From Thermoflexus sp. (lineage in GTDB: Bacteria; Chloroflexota; Anaerolineae; Aggregatilineales; Aggregatilineaceae): a stretch of 64,000 nucleotides of DNA. The position numbers and the translations under genes were made by a program. How positions within the stretch are numbered: the stretch's first letter is position 1; each line of letters starts with the position of its first letter. The notes under the pieces are model-generated. The model was given only the letters and a program-made list of their open reading frames with translations. It did not search any database and was not told where the DNA came from. Where the stretch lies: NCBI GenBank assembly GCA_020724465.1, contig DYGX01000004.1, positions 62,001-126,000 of the forward strand, written 5' to 3'. Below, one piece after another: positions 33,916 through 42,670 of this stretch.

Positions 33916-35238
33916 ATGTCGCGCATTTTGATCGAAATCACCGTTATCCTGGCGCTGGTGATCGTCAACAGCCTGTTTGCGATGTCCGAGCTGGCAGTGG
34001 TTTCGGCCCGCAAGGCACGCCTGCAAGATCGGGCCAACCGCGGCAGCCGCGGCGCGCGCGCTGCTCTGGCCCTGGCTGCCGCGCCCGACCGCTTCCTCTC
34101 CACCGTCCAGATCGGGATCACGCTGGTGGGGGTGCTGGCAGGCGCGTTTGGCGGGCAGACCATCGCCCGGCTGATCGGTGACGAGCTGCGCCAGGTCAAG
34201 GCGCTAGCGCCGTACAGCGACGCGATCGGGCTGGTGCTGGTGGTGCTGGCGATCACCTATCTCTCGCTGGTCATCGGCGAACTGGTCCCCAAGCGGATTG
34301 CGCTCCAGAACCCGGAAGGCATCGCCGCTGCCGTCGCCGCGCCGATGATGCATCTCTCGCGGCTGGCCGGGCCGCTGGTGCGCCTGCTCAGCGCCTCGAC
34401 CACGCTGGTCATCCGGCTGCTCGGTCTGCGGGCTACGGGCGAGGCGCCGGTGACCGAGGAAGAGATCCGCATCATGATCGAAGAAGGGACCGAGGCGGGC
34501 GTCTTCCTTAGCAGCGAGCAGGATATGGTCGCGAGCGTTTTCCAACTGGACGAACGGCATGTCAGCGCCCTCATGACGCCGCACACCGAGCTGGTCTGGC
34601 TGGATGTCCAGGATTCACCGGAGACGATCCGCGCCAAGCTGAGCGGCAGCCACCATGCCGTCCTGCCGGTGGGCCGCGGCAGCCTGGATAACCTGGTAGG
34701 CATTGTTCACAGCAACGATCTGGCGGCGCAGCTTCTGGGCGGCGAGCCGCTGGATCTGGAAAAGATCGCGCGCCCGGCGCGCTTCGTGCCGGAAACGACC
34801 TCGGTCACCCGGCTGGTGGAGCAACTGCGCCGCAGCCCGGAGCACAGCGTGCTGGTCATCGACGAGCACGGCGGCATTCAGGGCCTGGTGACCGAGCACG
34901 ACATCCTCGAAACGATCGTCGGCGATCTCCCTTCGCTGAGCGAGCTGCGCCATCCCCAGGCCGTGCGGCGCGAAGACGGCTCCTGGCTGCTCGACGGCCT
35001 GATGACGATCGACGAAGCGCGCGAGATCTTGCACTTTGGGCCGCTGCCCGGCGAGGAGCGCGGCGCCTTCGAAACGCTGGGCGGCTTCGTGATGGACCGG
35101 CTCGGCGCCATTCCAGAAACGGGCGCGCACTTCCACTGGGGACCCTATCGCTTCGAGGTCGTGGATATGGACGGGCGGCGCGTGGATAAGATCCTGGTCA
35201 GCGCGGCGCCGCCAGACGAATCGAACCCCGATGCATAG
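33916..35238 (+). CDS. CNNM/CorC-family membrane protein with CBS domains
   Basis: 440 residues. The N-terminal DUF21/CNNM membrane domain (about 1-140, with NSLFAMSELAVVSARKARL and IGELVPKRIALQNPE) is followed by a CBS pair (about 205-330, with ALMTPHTELVWLD and VIDEHGGIQGLVTEHDILE) and a C-terminal CorC_HlyC domain (VDGLM-like LLDGLMTIDEA...FETLGGFVMDRLG). These proteins handle Mg2+/Co2+ export or membrane stability; 'hemolysin' names for the family are historical. Start supported by GGAAAG upstream. Confidence 0.94.
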   Translation: MSRILIEITVILALVIVNSLFAMSELAVVSARKARLQDRANRGSRGARAALALAAAPDRFLSTVQIGITLVGVLAGAFGGQTIARLIGDELRQVKALAPYSDAIGLVLVVLAITYLSLVIGELVPKRIALQNPEGIAAAVAAPMMHLSRLAGPLVRLLSASTTLVIRLLGLRATGEAPVTEEEIRIMIEEGTEAGVFLSSEQDMVASVFQLDERHVSALMTPHTELVWLDVQDSPETIRAKLSGSHHAVLPVGRGSLDNLVGIVHSNDLAAQLLGGEPLDLEKIARPARFVPETTSVTRLVEQLRRSPEHSVLVIDEHGGIQGLVTEHDILETIVGDLPSLSELRHPQAVRREDGSWLLDGLMTIDEAREILHFGPLPGEERGAFETLGGFVMDRLGAIPETGAHFHWGPYRFEVVDMDGRRVDKILVSAAPPDESNPDA

Positions 35239-35318
35239 GCCAATTCGATAACAACCTGGCCCGCAGCTAGTGCTATACTAAGTAACGTATACCTATTCCT
35301 TATTTAGGAGAGAAGAGG

Positions 35319-35546
35319 ATGGACGGCTTAATTCGCTTTCTCGCCAGTACGAACGGCCGCATTGTGCGCGCCGTGGTTGGGATTGTCCTCATCATCCTCG
35401 GTTGGCAGGTCGTCGGCGACACGGCAGGCTGGATTCTGATTATCATCGGCCTGATCCCGCTGGCGGCCGGCGTCTTTGACTTCTGTCTGCTGGCGCCGCT
35501 GTTCGGCAAGCCGTTCCGCGGTGAAGACATCCGGCGCGCCGGATAG
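35319..35546 (+). CDS. YgaP-like DUF2892 membrane protein
   Basis: 75 residues with two membrane helices: IVRAVVGIVLIILGWQVVGDTAGWILIIIGLIPLAAGVFDFC, then LLAPLFGKPF, the DUF2892 pattern (as in the membrane half of rhodanese YgaP). It lacks a rhodanese domain. A GAGAGAAGAGG site precedes ATG, and TATACT near 35,274 may be its -10. Confidence 0.85.
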   Translation: MDGLIRFLASTNGRIVRAVVGIVLIILGWQVVGDTAGWILIIIGLIPLAAGVFDFCLLAPLFGKPFRGEDIRRAG

Positions 35547-35581
35547 CTCATTCCATCCGCGCACATCCTGACAGGGTTGAG

Positions 35582-35616
35582 CACACCGCCGGGAGCCATA
35601 GCCGCCCGGCGGTGTG
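35582..35616 (+). terminator. 12-bp GC hairpin after the DUF2892 gene
   Basis: CACACCGCCGGG (35582-35593) pairs perfectly with CCCGGCGGTGTG (35605-35616). No T-tract. Confidence 0.55.
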
Positions 35617-35767
35617 TCGTGTAGAGAAAAAGGCTGGGCGGCCTTGGGGGGAGAGCCGCCCAACGTTCACCGGCGCGTTGCACGGGGTTTGGGGGATTTA
35701 ACGCGCCGACGAAACCAAACCGGTGCCGGCCCAGAGCGCCGGCTATGCAGCGTGGTCTGGCCTGTGC

Positions 35768-36172
35768 TTACTGCATCGAGAACAGCCCCACGCGGTTGCC
35801 TTCCGTGTCCTCGAAGTGCGCAAAGTAGCCCATCCCTTCGGCGATCAGCGTCTTCGGGATGATCACCTTGCCGCCGGCGGGTTCGACGCGGTTCAGCGCC
35901 GTGTTGAGATCGCCATCCACATACAGGTACACAACCGTGCCGTCGCGCGTGGGTTTCTGATTCTGGTCCTTTGTGAAGACGACGGCCCCATTGATCGCGC
36001 CAATCTCCGACGGGTCGCTGAATACTGCCATCCGCGCCCCATCCGGGCCGGTTTCGTTACCCGATGGGTCGGCCATGGGGATCAGCGGACGTCCCAGGAC
36101 TTCGCCATAGAATTTCACGGCGCGGTCGTAATCCACAGCAGGAATCTCGAACCAGGCTATCGCATGTGCCAT
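35768..36172 (-). CDS. VOC-family (glyoxalase-like) protein
   Basis: 134 residues forming one vicinal-oxygen-chelate domain: AHAIAWFEIPAVDYDRAVKFYGEVLG at the start and YFAHFEDTEGNRVGLFSMQ at the end, with paired beta-alpha-beta units. Metal ligands seem to be only partly kept, as in many VOC proteins that bind rather than transform ligands. ATG 36172 has AAGGAG upstream. A strong promoter with a LexA-like box lies 90 bases upstream. Confidence 0.9.
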   Translation of the reverse strand: MAHAIAWFEIPAVDYDRAVKFYGEVLGRPLIPMADPSGNETGPDGARMAVFSDPSEIGAINGAVVFTKDQNQKPTRDGTVVYLYVDGDLNTALNRVEPAGGKVIIPKTLIAEGMGYFAHFEDTEGNRVGLFSMQ

Positions 36173-36257
36173 GATGAATCTCCTTGTGCGTCCGGTGAGT
36201 TCTGCTTGCTGGAACAGTGCGCGCGCAGCCAGCTTGGTTCGATCACACATCGCTTCC

Positions 36258-36286
36258 AGTATAGGAACAAATGTTCTATCTGTCAA
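36258..36286 (-). promoter_or_regulatory. Strong promoter with embedded LexA-like box for the VOC gene
   Basis: On the minus strand TTGACA (36286-36281) and TATACT (36263-36258) are separated by exactly 17 bp. The spacer contains GAACATTTGTTC (36276-36265), a perfect GAAC-N4-GTTC dyad matching the Bacillus-type SOS box. The segment CAAATGTTCTATCTGTC (36269-36285 on the plus strand) recurs in the phage promoter at 60.8 kb, and with one change at 55.4 kb. Confidence 0.8.
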
Positions 36287-36408
36287 GTTAAGATTGCACA
36301 AAGACAGACGCCAGAGAGACGTGCGCTGCCCGGCAGGCCAGGTAAGCCCGGCCCCCAGGCGTGGGACCGGCGCTCCCGCGACCCGGTCTTCAACGTCCAC
36401 CACAGCCG

Positions 36409-38595
36409 CTAGCGGGGCACGTAATACAGCACCAGCATTTTCTCGCCAGGCAGGTCGTAGGGACTCTCGAAGGGACCCGCCGCCCCCAGGGCGCTCACCA
36501 CACGCGCGATCGAGGCCGGGTCATCGGGCGGCAGGAAGAAAGCCAGATCGCCCTCTGCCGGCAGCAGGCGAAAATCCAGCCGGGCAAACTCGGCGGTGGT
36601 CAGCACGGTCGCGGTCAGATCGTCACGCAGGAACGCCAGATGCCGCCGCGTGTCGATCTCGGGCAGGATATCGTTGCCGACGATCACCAGGTGCGTGTTG
36701 GGGGGAAAGGCACGCGCGCGCAACAGCGCGTCGTCCACGTCATAGTCAACATGGGCGCGGACCTCCTGGTTGAAGCCGTCGAGAAACGGGCCGAAGTACA
36801 GCGCGCCCTGCCACAGCGCGATCCCCAGCCCGGCGCCGATCAGGACCTTCTCGGCGGCGCCGCGCCACCGGCCCCACGGCCCGACCAGCCGCCAGGTCCA
36901 GCGCAGGCCAACCGCCACCAGCAGCGCCAGCGCCGGAAAGACGACCACATAGCGCGTCGAGACAGCGCTTTCCACGATCATAGCGTTGCCGACCAGCGTG
37001 CCGAGCACCCACAGCAGCGGCAGCACGCCCGGTCTGCGCCACCACCACCCGGCCACGACCACGCCCAACAGAAACGCGGGCACCAGCGCCTCGTGAACCA
37101 GCGGATGCGTCCCGCCCAGATAGAGGTAGTAGTAGAGATAGGTGTTCTCCGGCGAATTGACGAGCAGCGCGGCGGCGTGCTTGAAGTGCGTCCAGCGGGT
37201 CGCCAGCGTATCCGGCTCGCGGTCGCGCGCCCAATACTCCGGGTTGAAGCCGGCGCTGTCCATGCGGTTGAAAAGCGGCAGGTCCAGCCCGATCAGCGCC
37301 AGATAGACCGGCGCCGCGACCAGCACGAAAGCCGCCAGCGCGATCAGCAGACCGCGCCACGCGGGCCGGGGCCGCCACACCAGCAGCCCGGCGCCCAGCC
37401 ACAGCGCCGCCAGGACCGGGAAGAGCATCCGCCCGCCGTCGTAGAAATACTGCGTCAGGCCCAGCGCCGCGCCGCCCAGCGCAAAATCGAGCCGGCGACC
37501 GGTCTGCACGCCGCGCGCCAGCAGCGCCAGCGCCAGCGTCCCGAACAGCGGATCGGCGATGTTATTCAGGCCCAGGCGGCTGAAATGGAGATGCGGCACG
37601 AAGGTGAGCAGGATCAGCGCGGCCAGCAGCGCGGTCAGGCGGTCGTAGAGCGCGCGCGCCAGCAGGTACAGCGCGGGAACAGTCAGGCCGCCGAGCAGGG
37701 CGCTCACGGCGCGCAGGCCGTCCAGGTCCCGCCCAAGCAGCGCGACGGCCTGCGCCTGGAGATAAGAGTACAGGAACGGGAACGAGGCGACGGTTGGCAT
37801 CGGCTCCAGCAGGCGCAGATCCGGATACCGCCACACATAGGCGATGCCAAGCGCGAAGTGCCCCTCATCCACCAGGGTCCGGACGCTGGTTGCCAGCATC
37901 CAGAAGCGCACGGCCAGCGCCGCCGCGGTCAGCGCCAGCACCACGACCAGCTCGATCCGTCCCGCACGCCCAGGCCAGCGGGGCCGCGCGATCCCACCCA
38001 GGCCCAGCGCCAGCAGAACCGTTCCGCCCGCCAGCAGCGCGAACTGCACGTCCGGCACCGCGCCTGCCAGCCCGCGCAGGCCGAGCAGCCCGCCGTTGAT
38101 CTCGGCCAGAGCCGCCAGCATCAACCCGCCTGCCACCGCCGCCAGACGCGCCCGCCAGCCGCCGGCATAGGCCCCCAGCCCGATCGCGCGCGGGCGCGGC
38201 GGCGCGATCGCGCGCCCGGCCAGCGCCAGCGCCCCGGCCAATGCCAGCGCGCCCAGCGCCGGGACGATCACCCCGGCGGCACCGATGTAGACTTCGGGCT
38301 GGGGAGTCGGGCGGAAGTGAACGAGAGCGCGCCCGGTCGGGCGCAGCGCGTAGGCGCCGAGCGCCATCAGCGCGATCGCGGCCAGGCCCAGCGCGCGCGC
38401 CAGCAACCGCGTGCTGTGCAGCCGCTGGCGAGCCAGCGCCCCCACCAGCGCCAGCCCGGCCGCCAGCGCCGCCAGCAACAGCCCCCACCGGCCCGGCAGC
38501 AGATACAGGGCCAGCAGCACAGTAGCCACGGCGGCGCCCGCCAGCGCGAACCAGGCCAGCGTCACTAGCAAGTCGCGGCGTAGCATCGTCTGCAT
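36409..38595 (-). CDS. GT39/GT83-like membrane glycosyltransferase
   Basis: 728 residues, polytopic, with about 13-16 helices. After roughly 230 residues of hydrophobic N-terminal extension, the C-type glycosyltransferase core starts with RFWMLATSVRTLVDEGHFALG. The DE pair (Asp243, Glu244) corresponds to the catalytic acidic residues of the PMT/ArnT family that use polyprenyl-phosphate sugars. It probably glycosylates lipids or proteins on the outer face of the membrane. A nucleotide-sugar epimerase lies 0.8 kb away on the opposite strand. Confidence 0.85.
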   Translation of the reverse strand: MQTMLRRDLLVTLAWFALAGAAVATVLLALYLLPGRWGLLLAALAAGLALVGALARQRLHSTRLLARALGLAAIALMALGAYALRPTGRALVHFRPTPQPEVYIGAAGVIVPALGALALAGALALAGRAIAPPRPRAIGLGAYAGGWRARLAAVAGGLMLAALAEINGGLLGLRGLAGAVPDVQFALLAGGTVLLALGLGGIARPRWPGRAGRIELVVVLALTAAALAVRFWMLATSVRTLVDEGHFALGIAYVWRYPDLRLLEPMPTVASFPFLYSYLQAQAVALLGRDLDGLRAVSALLGGLTVPALYLLARALYDRLTALLAALILLTFVPHLHFSRLGLNNIADPLFGTLALALLARGVQTGRRLDFALGGAALGLTQYFYDGGRMLFPVLAALWLGAGLLVWRPRPAWRGLLIALAAFVLVAAPVYLALIGLDLPLFNRMDSAGFNPEYWARDREPDTLATRWTHFKHAAALLVNSPENTYLYYYLYLGGTHPLVHEALVPAFLLGVVVAGWWWRRPGVLPLLWVLGTLVGNAMIVESAVSTRYVVVFPALALLVAVGLRWTWRLVGPWGRWRGAAEKVLIGAGLGIALWQGALYFGPFLDGFNQEVRAHVDYDVDDALLRARAFPPNTHLVIVGNDILPEIDTRRHLAFLRDDLTATVLTTAEFARLDFRLLPAEGDLAFFLPPDDPASIARVVSALGAAGPFESPYDLPGEKMLVLYYVPR

Positions 38596-38765
38596 CGCGT
38601 CCGTACGGCGGCTGACTCGCGCCGGATCCCCCAGTAGCTCATGCTGCCAGGGCTGCTGCGCCCCGGCCCACCCGTATTGTACCAGCGGCGCGACGGGTTA
38701 GAGCAAAGCTGCGTAGTAGTGTACAATACACGAGCGCGCGCGGCGTGCGAGAGGCGAGGGAAGGA

Positions 38766-39386
38766 ATGCCAGGTCTGTTCGAAGGATGCGGGGGATGCTG
38801 TCTGTCGATCGTGCTCATCCCGCTGCTGTGCTGCGGGCTGATCGTCGGCGCGCTGATCTACATCGATCAGAACGCGCCCGCGCCGCCGGTCACGCGCAAT
38901 TTTCAGCCGAGCCAGGCCGACGCGCAGGCGTTCAAGAACGAAATCACCCGCGCCACTAACCAGGCAGCGACACAGCGCTGGTTTTACATCACCGTCTACG
39001 AGCAGCAGATCTCGTCATGGATGGCCCTGGAAGGCAAGACCTTCGCCGACGAGAACGGGCACGCCTTCCCGTTTGAGGATGTGCAGGTCGGGCTGGACGA
39101 CGGGCTGATCACCTTCTACGGTAAGCTGTCACGCTATGGGATCAACGTGCCGCTCACCGTCGCCGTGTCGCCGGAGATCGACGCCGAGGGCAATATCTCG
39201 CTGGCGATTGACTCCGCCAACGTCGGCGGCCTGAACGTGCCCGCGTTTGTGCTCAACAACGTCTCGGCCCAGTTGGACGACGCCCTGGTGCGCCCCTTCC
39301 GCGAGATCAACGGCAACGCCGTGTTCTACCGCGACAGCCTTTCCATCGAAGACGGACGCCTGATCCTGCAAGGGGGCGTGCGCTAG
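38766..39386 (+). CDS. Single-helix membrane-anchored protein, unknown function
   Basis: 206 residues. A Cys-rich start (GCGGCCLS) leads into one membrane helix (IVLIPLLCCGLIVGALIYI). About 160 extracytoplasmic residues follow, rich in beta strands (FEDVQVGLDDGLITFYGKL, VPLTVAVSPEIDAEGNISLAIDSANVGG). The pattern resembles lipid-binding or DUF2140-like domains, but no family is certain. A TACAAT (38,722-38,727) precedes it. It ends 30 bases before the epimerase, probably in one operon. Confidence 0.7.
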   Translation: MPGLFEGCGGCCLSIVLIPLLCCGLIVGALIYIDQNAPAPPVTRNFQPSQADAQAFKNEITRATNQAATQRWFYITVYEQQISSWMALEGKTFADENGHAFPFEDVQVGLDDGLITFYGKLSRYGINVPLTVAVSPEIDAEGNISLAIDSANVGGLNVPAFVLNNVSAQLDDALVRPFREINGNAVFYRDSLSIEDGRLILQGGVR

Positions 39387-39416
39387 CGTGGTCACTCGCC
39401 TCGAAAGGACAGCCCT

Positions 39417-40388
39417 ATGACCATTCTCATCACCGGCGGCGCGGGGTTCGTCGGCAGCCACCTCGCCCGCGCCCTGCTGGAGCGCGGCGATCGCGTGGTC
39501 GCCATCGACAATTTCAACGACTACTACGACCCCGCCATCAAACGCGCCAACGTCCGGCGGCTGGCCGAGTATCCGCACTTCACGCTGGTCGAGGGCGACA
39601 TCCGCGACGAGCCGGCGGTCGAGGCGCTTTTCGCCGAACACGGCGTGCGGCGCGTGGCGCATCTGGCCGCCATGGCTGGCGTCCGCGAAAGCATGCGCCA
39701 GCCCAAGCTCTATTTCGACGTCAACCTGACCGGCACGTTTCATCTGCTCGAAGCGGCGCAGCGCCACGCGGTGGAGAACTTCGTCTTTGCCTCGACCTCC
39801 TCGGTCTATGGCGAGACCAAGACGCTGCCCTTCGTCGAGACCGACCCGGCCGACCGCCCCCTGGCCGCCTACCCGGCCAGCAAGCGCGCCGCCGAACTGC
39901 TGGCGCACACCTACCATCACCTGCACGGTCTCAACGTGACCATCCTGCGCTTCTTCAACGTCTACGGACCGGCGGGGCGCCCGGATATGATGCCGCTGCG
40001 CGTGATGAACGCCCTGCTGGACGGCACGACCATCCCGATCTTCAATGGCGGCGACATCCACCGCGACTGGACGTACATCGACGACACCGTCCAGGGCGTG
40101 ATCGCCGCGCTCGACCAACCGCTCGGCTACGAGATCCTGAACCTGGGCGTCGGCGCGCCGATCTCGCTGCGCGAGTTCATCGAGGTGCTCGAAACCCTCT
40201 CCGGGCGGAAGCTCAACACGCGCGACGTCCCCACGCCGCCCAGCGACCCGCCCATCACCTACTGCGACAACAGCAAGATCCGCCGCCTGCTCGGCTTCAA
40301 CCCGCAAACCCGCGTGCACGATGGCCTGGCGCGCACCTGGGAATGGTTCCGCGAGTGGCGGATCCAGACGGGGACCTGGCCCGGCTAG
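39417..40388 (+). CDS. Nucleotide-sugar 4-epimerase (UDP-glucuronate epimerase-like)
   Basis: 323 residues, extended SDR. NAD site TGGAGFVGSHLARAL; the segment DNFNDYYDPAIKRAN is typical of UDP-glucuronate 4-epimerases; ASTSSVYGE holds the catalytic Ser, and YPASKRAAE the Tyr and Lys. It converts one UDP-sugar to its C4 epimer for surface polysaccharides. Next to the membrane glycosyltransferase, this points to cell-surface glycosylation. Confidence 0.92.
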   Translation: MTILITGGAGFVGSHLARALLERGDRVVAIDNFNDYYDPAIKRANVRRLAEYPHFTLVEGDIRDEPAVEALFAEHGVRRVAHLAAMAGVRESMRQPKLYFDVNLTGTFHLLEAAQRHAVENFVFASTSSVYGETKTLPFVETDPADRPLAAYPASKRAAELLAHTYHHLHGLNVTILRFFNVYGPAGRPDMMPLRVMNALLDGTTIPIFNGGDIHRDWTYIDDTVQGVIAALDQPLGYEILNLGVGAPISLREFIEVLETLSGRKLNTRDVPTPPSDPPITYCDNSKIRRLLGFNPQTRVHDGLARTWEWFREWRIQTGTWPG

Positions 40389-40406
40389 GCGCGAAAGGAG
40401 CACCGT

Positions 40407-41054
40407 ATGCCGATCGCGCTCTCGATCGCGTTGACGATCCTGGCGGTTCTCTCGGCGGCGCTGACGATCGTCTCGAAGTATCGCGCTTCCAGGCGCGGCG
40501 AATACATCTTCAAGCCGCTCACCACGCTGCTGATTATCGGCGTGGCCCTGCTGGCAAACGAACCGATCTCGCAGACCTACCACGCGCTGATCGTGGCCGG
40601 GCTGCTGGCCTCGCTGGCCGGGGATGTGTTCCTGATGTTCCCCGATCGCTTTCTGCCCGGCCTGCTGAGCTTCCTGATTGCCCACATCTTCTACATCGCC
40701 GCCTTCACCCACGAGAGCAGCGGGCAGGCGCCGCTGGTATACATCATCCCGTTTGTGCTGTTTGGCGCGGTGATGCTGCGCTGGCTGTGGCCGCACCTGG
40801 GCGCGATGCGCGTCCCGGTGCTGATCTACATGGGTGTGATCCTCATCATGGCCTACCAGGCCGCCAACCGCTGGATCGAAACCAGCCAGGACGGCACGTT
40901 TCTCGCGCTGGCCGGGGCGTATCTGTTCGTCGCATCGGATGCGGCTCTGGCGGTCGATCGCTTTCGAGGGCGGTTTCGCAGCGCCGATTTCTGGGTGCTC
41001 AGCACCTATTTCGCCGCCCAGCTTCTGATCGCCTGGTCCATCTACAGCCGGTGA
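40407..41054 (+). CDS. YhhN-family membrane protein (lysoplasmalogenase-like)
   Basis: 215 residues with seven or eight helices and the family motifs SKYRASRRGEYIFKPLTT, SLAGDVFLMF, and GLLSFLIAHIFYIAAF. Animal TMEM86 members hydrolyse the vinyl-ether bond of lysoplasmalogens; bacterial members are assumed to act on similar lipids. It lies 18 bases after the epimerase, so the two are probably cotranscribed. Confidence 0.88.
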   Translation: MPIALSIALTILAVLSAALTIVSKYRASRRGEYIFKPLTTLLIIGVALLANEPISQTYHALIVAGLLASLAGDVFLMFPDRFLPGLLSFLIAHIFYIAAFTHESSGQAPLVYIIPFVLFGAVMLRWLWPHLGAMRVPVLIYMGVILIMAYQAANRWIETSQDGTFLALAGAYLFVASDAALAVDRFRGRFRSADFWVLSTYFAAQLLIAWSIYSR

Positions 41055-41104
41055 GATTCGCCCCTCGCGCCGCGCCCGGCGGGGCAGTGGCCGCGCCGCG
41101 ATCG

Positions 41105-41110
41105 TATAAT
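41105..41110 (+). promoter_or_regulatory. -10 element of the acidic protein gene
   Basis: A perfect TATAAT stands 36 bases before the ATG in otherwise GC-rich DNA; no clear -35 is seen. Confidence 0.45.
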
Positions 41111-41146
41111 ACAGATAGAATAAGCACGCGCAAAGGATGGACAACC

Positions 41147-42586
41147 ATGACCACGCCGGAACAGCGCCCCGCGCATGATCCCGACCCGCTCGACGACGCC
41201 GACGAGCGCCTGCCGGGCGCTGCCGAGACGGGCGACGAACCGGGCGAGCCAGAGCCGGACACCGGGCAGCCGGTCGAGACGCCGCTGGCTGATGCCGATC
41301 TGCCCGCGGGCGAGCTGGCGCTTCAGCCGGATGAGGAGATGATTCCGGAAAGCGACCGGCCGCCGCGTATCGTCCAGGAGACGCCGGTCGGCGGCAGGCT
41401 GCCGCTCGAACCCGCGCCGCCCGCCGACGCCGACGAGCCACTGCGCGATATGCCCGCGCCGGAAGCCGTTGACGCCGCCCAGCCCGAACCCGAAACGCCT
41501 CCCGTGCCGGAGCACGAGCTGGCTCCGCCGGACGAAGCCGCGCCCGGCCCGGTGACCGGGGTCGAGCTGACCCCCGCCGCGCCGGATGAGCAGATGGCCG
41601 CGTCTGCCCCGGAAACCGCGCTCGCGGAAGCCGCCGAAGAAACGGTCGCGCCAGACGAGGCGGAAGCCAGGGCAGCGGTTGAAGGTGAAGGTGAAGTGGA
41701 AGCCGAAGCGGAAGCCGAAGCAGCCGCCGCGCCGCCCGACGAGATCGCAGCCGAAGCGCCCACCCTCGCAGAAGCGGCGCCCGAAGCCGAGAGCGCGCCC
41801 CCGGCGCCGTCCGCGGTGCGCGTCACCCGCCCCGAAGACTGGGACGAGGAGCTGTCGCCGGAGCTGGCGGCGATCCTGTTCGGCACGGCGGCCCGCGCCG
41901 AACCCGCCGAAGCTGCCCCGCCTGCCGAGGCGGCGCCTGCCGTCGCGCCCGAAGCGGTGCCCGAGGCCGCGCCCGCACCGGCGATCGAAGCGGCGGCGCC
42001 GGAGCCGCTCATCTCGCGTGAAGACGCGCGCACCCGCCCGATCGCGGCGGGCCAGTTCACCGCGCCCGCGCCGGGCGCTTCGGTCGAAGGCACCGTGCGC
42101 TATACCCGCGTCGAAGAACCGCTGGGCGGCGACGGCGGGCGGCGCATCCGCGAAAGCTGGGAGTTCTTCGGCCCGGACTATCCGGCGCTGGAAGGCCGGC
42201 TGGTCAAGCGGATCCGCAGCGAAGAAGTCGTCTACGCCGACGGCTCGTGGAAGTTCACCTTCCGGCGCGACTACAGCGAGGGCCGCGACGAACGAACCGT
42301 GCGCATCGCACGCGACGGCGAGTACATCGAGCGCACCGACCGCGTCCGCCGCAAGAACGCGCTGACCGGCAAGACAGTCCGCGCGGAAACGCGCGAGGCG
42401 CTGGCGTTTGCCCCGCCCAAGCACGAGGAGAAGCGCGGCTTTCTGAGCAGGTTGTTCGGACGTGGGAGCGACAGCGCGCGCCCAGAGGGTCCGAAGCAGT
42501 GGCGGCCCGCCACCAACTCCGAACAGCAAGAGGCGTACCGCCGGGGCGGCAAGGCATTCCGGCTGGGGATCTTCGAGCGCCCGTAA
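41147..42586 (+). CDS. Large acidic, disordered protein with basic C-terminal region
   Basis: 479 residues. Residues 1 to about 310 are low-complexity and rich in Glu, Ala and Pro (runs such as EAEAEAEAAAAPPDE). About 315-430 form a repeating strand-rich segment (YTRVEEPLGGDGGRRIRESWEFFGPDYP; WKFTFRRDYSEGRDERTVRIARDGEYIERTDRVRRKNAL), and the tail is basic (KRGFLSRLFGRGS). No family or signal peptide recognised. An AAAGGATGG site precedes ATG 41147. It may be a cytosolic scaffold; the function is unknown. Confidence 0.65.
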   Translation: MTTPEQRPAHDPDPLDDADERLPGAAETGDEPGEPEPDTGQPVETPLADADLPAGELALQPDEEMIPESDRPPRIVQETPVGGRLPLEPAPPADADEPLRDMPAPEAVDAAQPEPETPPVPEHELAPPDEAAPGPVTGVELTPAAPDEQMAASAPETALAEAAEETVAPDEAEARAAVEGEGEVEAEAEAEAAAAPPDEIAAEAPTLAEAAPEAESAPPAPSAVRVTRPEDWDEELSPELAAILFGTAARAEPAEAAPPAEAAPAVAPEAVPEAAPAPAIEAAAPEPLISREDARTRPIAAGQFTAPAPGASVEGTVRYTRVEEPLGGDGGRRIRESWEFFGPDYPALEGRLVKRIRSEEVVYADGSWKFTFRRDYSEGRDERTVRIARDGEYIERTDRVRRKNALTGKTVRAETREALAFAPPKHEEKRGFLSRLFGRGSDSARPEGPKQWRPATNSEQQEAYRRGGKAFRLGIFERP

Positions 42587-42670
42587 CGCGCTTCCCCCCC
42601 CTCAGAATGTCATGAGCCTGGCCGCGGCCAGGCTCATTCGCGTTGCGCTCTCACCACCCAGGCAGGCACT

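Noticed and set aside
33916-35238. Hemolysin toxin
   Set aside because: The CNNM, CBS and CorC_HlyC domain order indicates an ion-homeostasis membrane protein; the hemolysin label is historical.
36300-36408. Small gene between the VOC promoter and the glycosyltransferase
   Set aside because: No start with a ribosome site and only a REP-like GC segment (near 36,345) were seen.
36361-38568. 735-residue open frame opposite the GT39 gene
   Set aside because: Gln/Arg/His-rich shadow of a GC-rich membrane-protein gene; no start site or motif support.
39129-41441. 770-residue antisense frame across the epimerase and YhhN genes
   Set aside because: It spans several well-supported genes and their gaps and has no recognisable domain.
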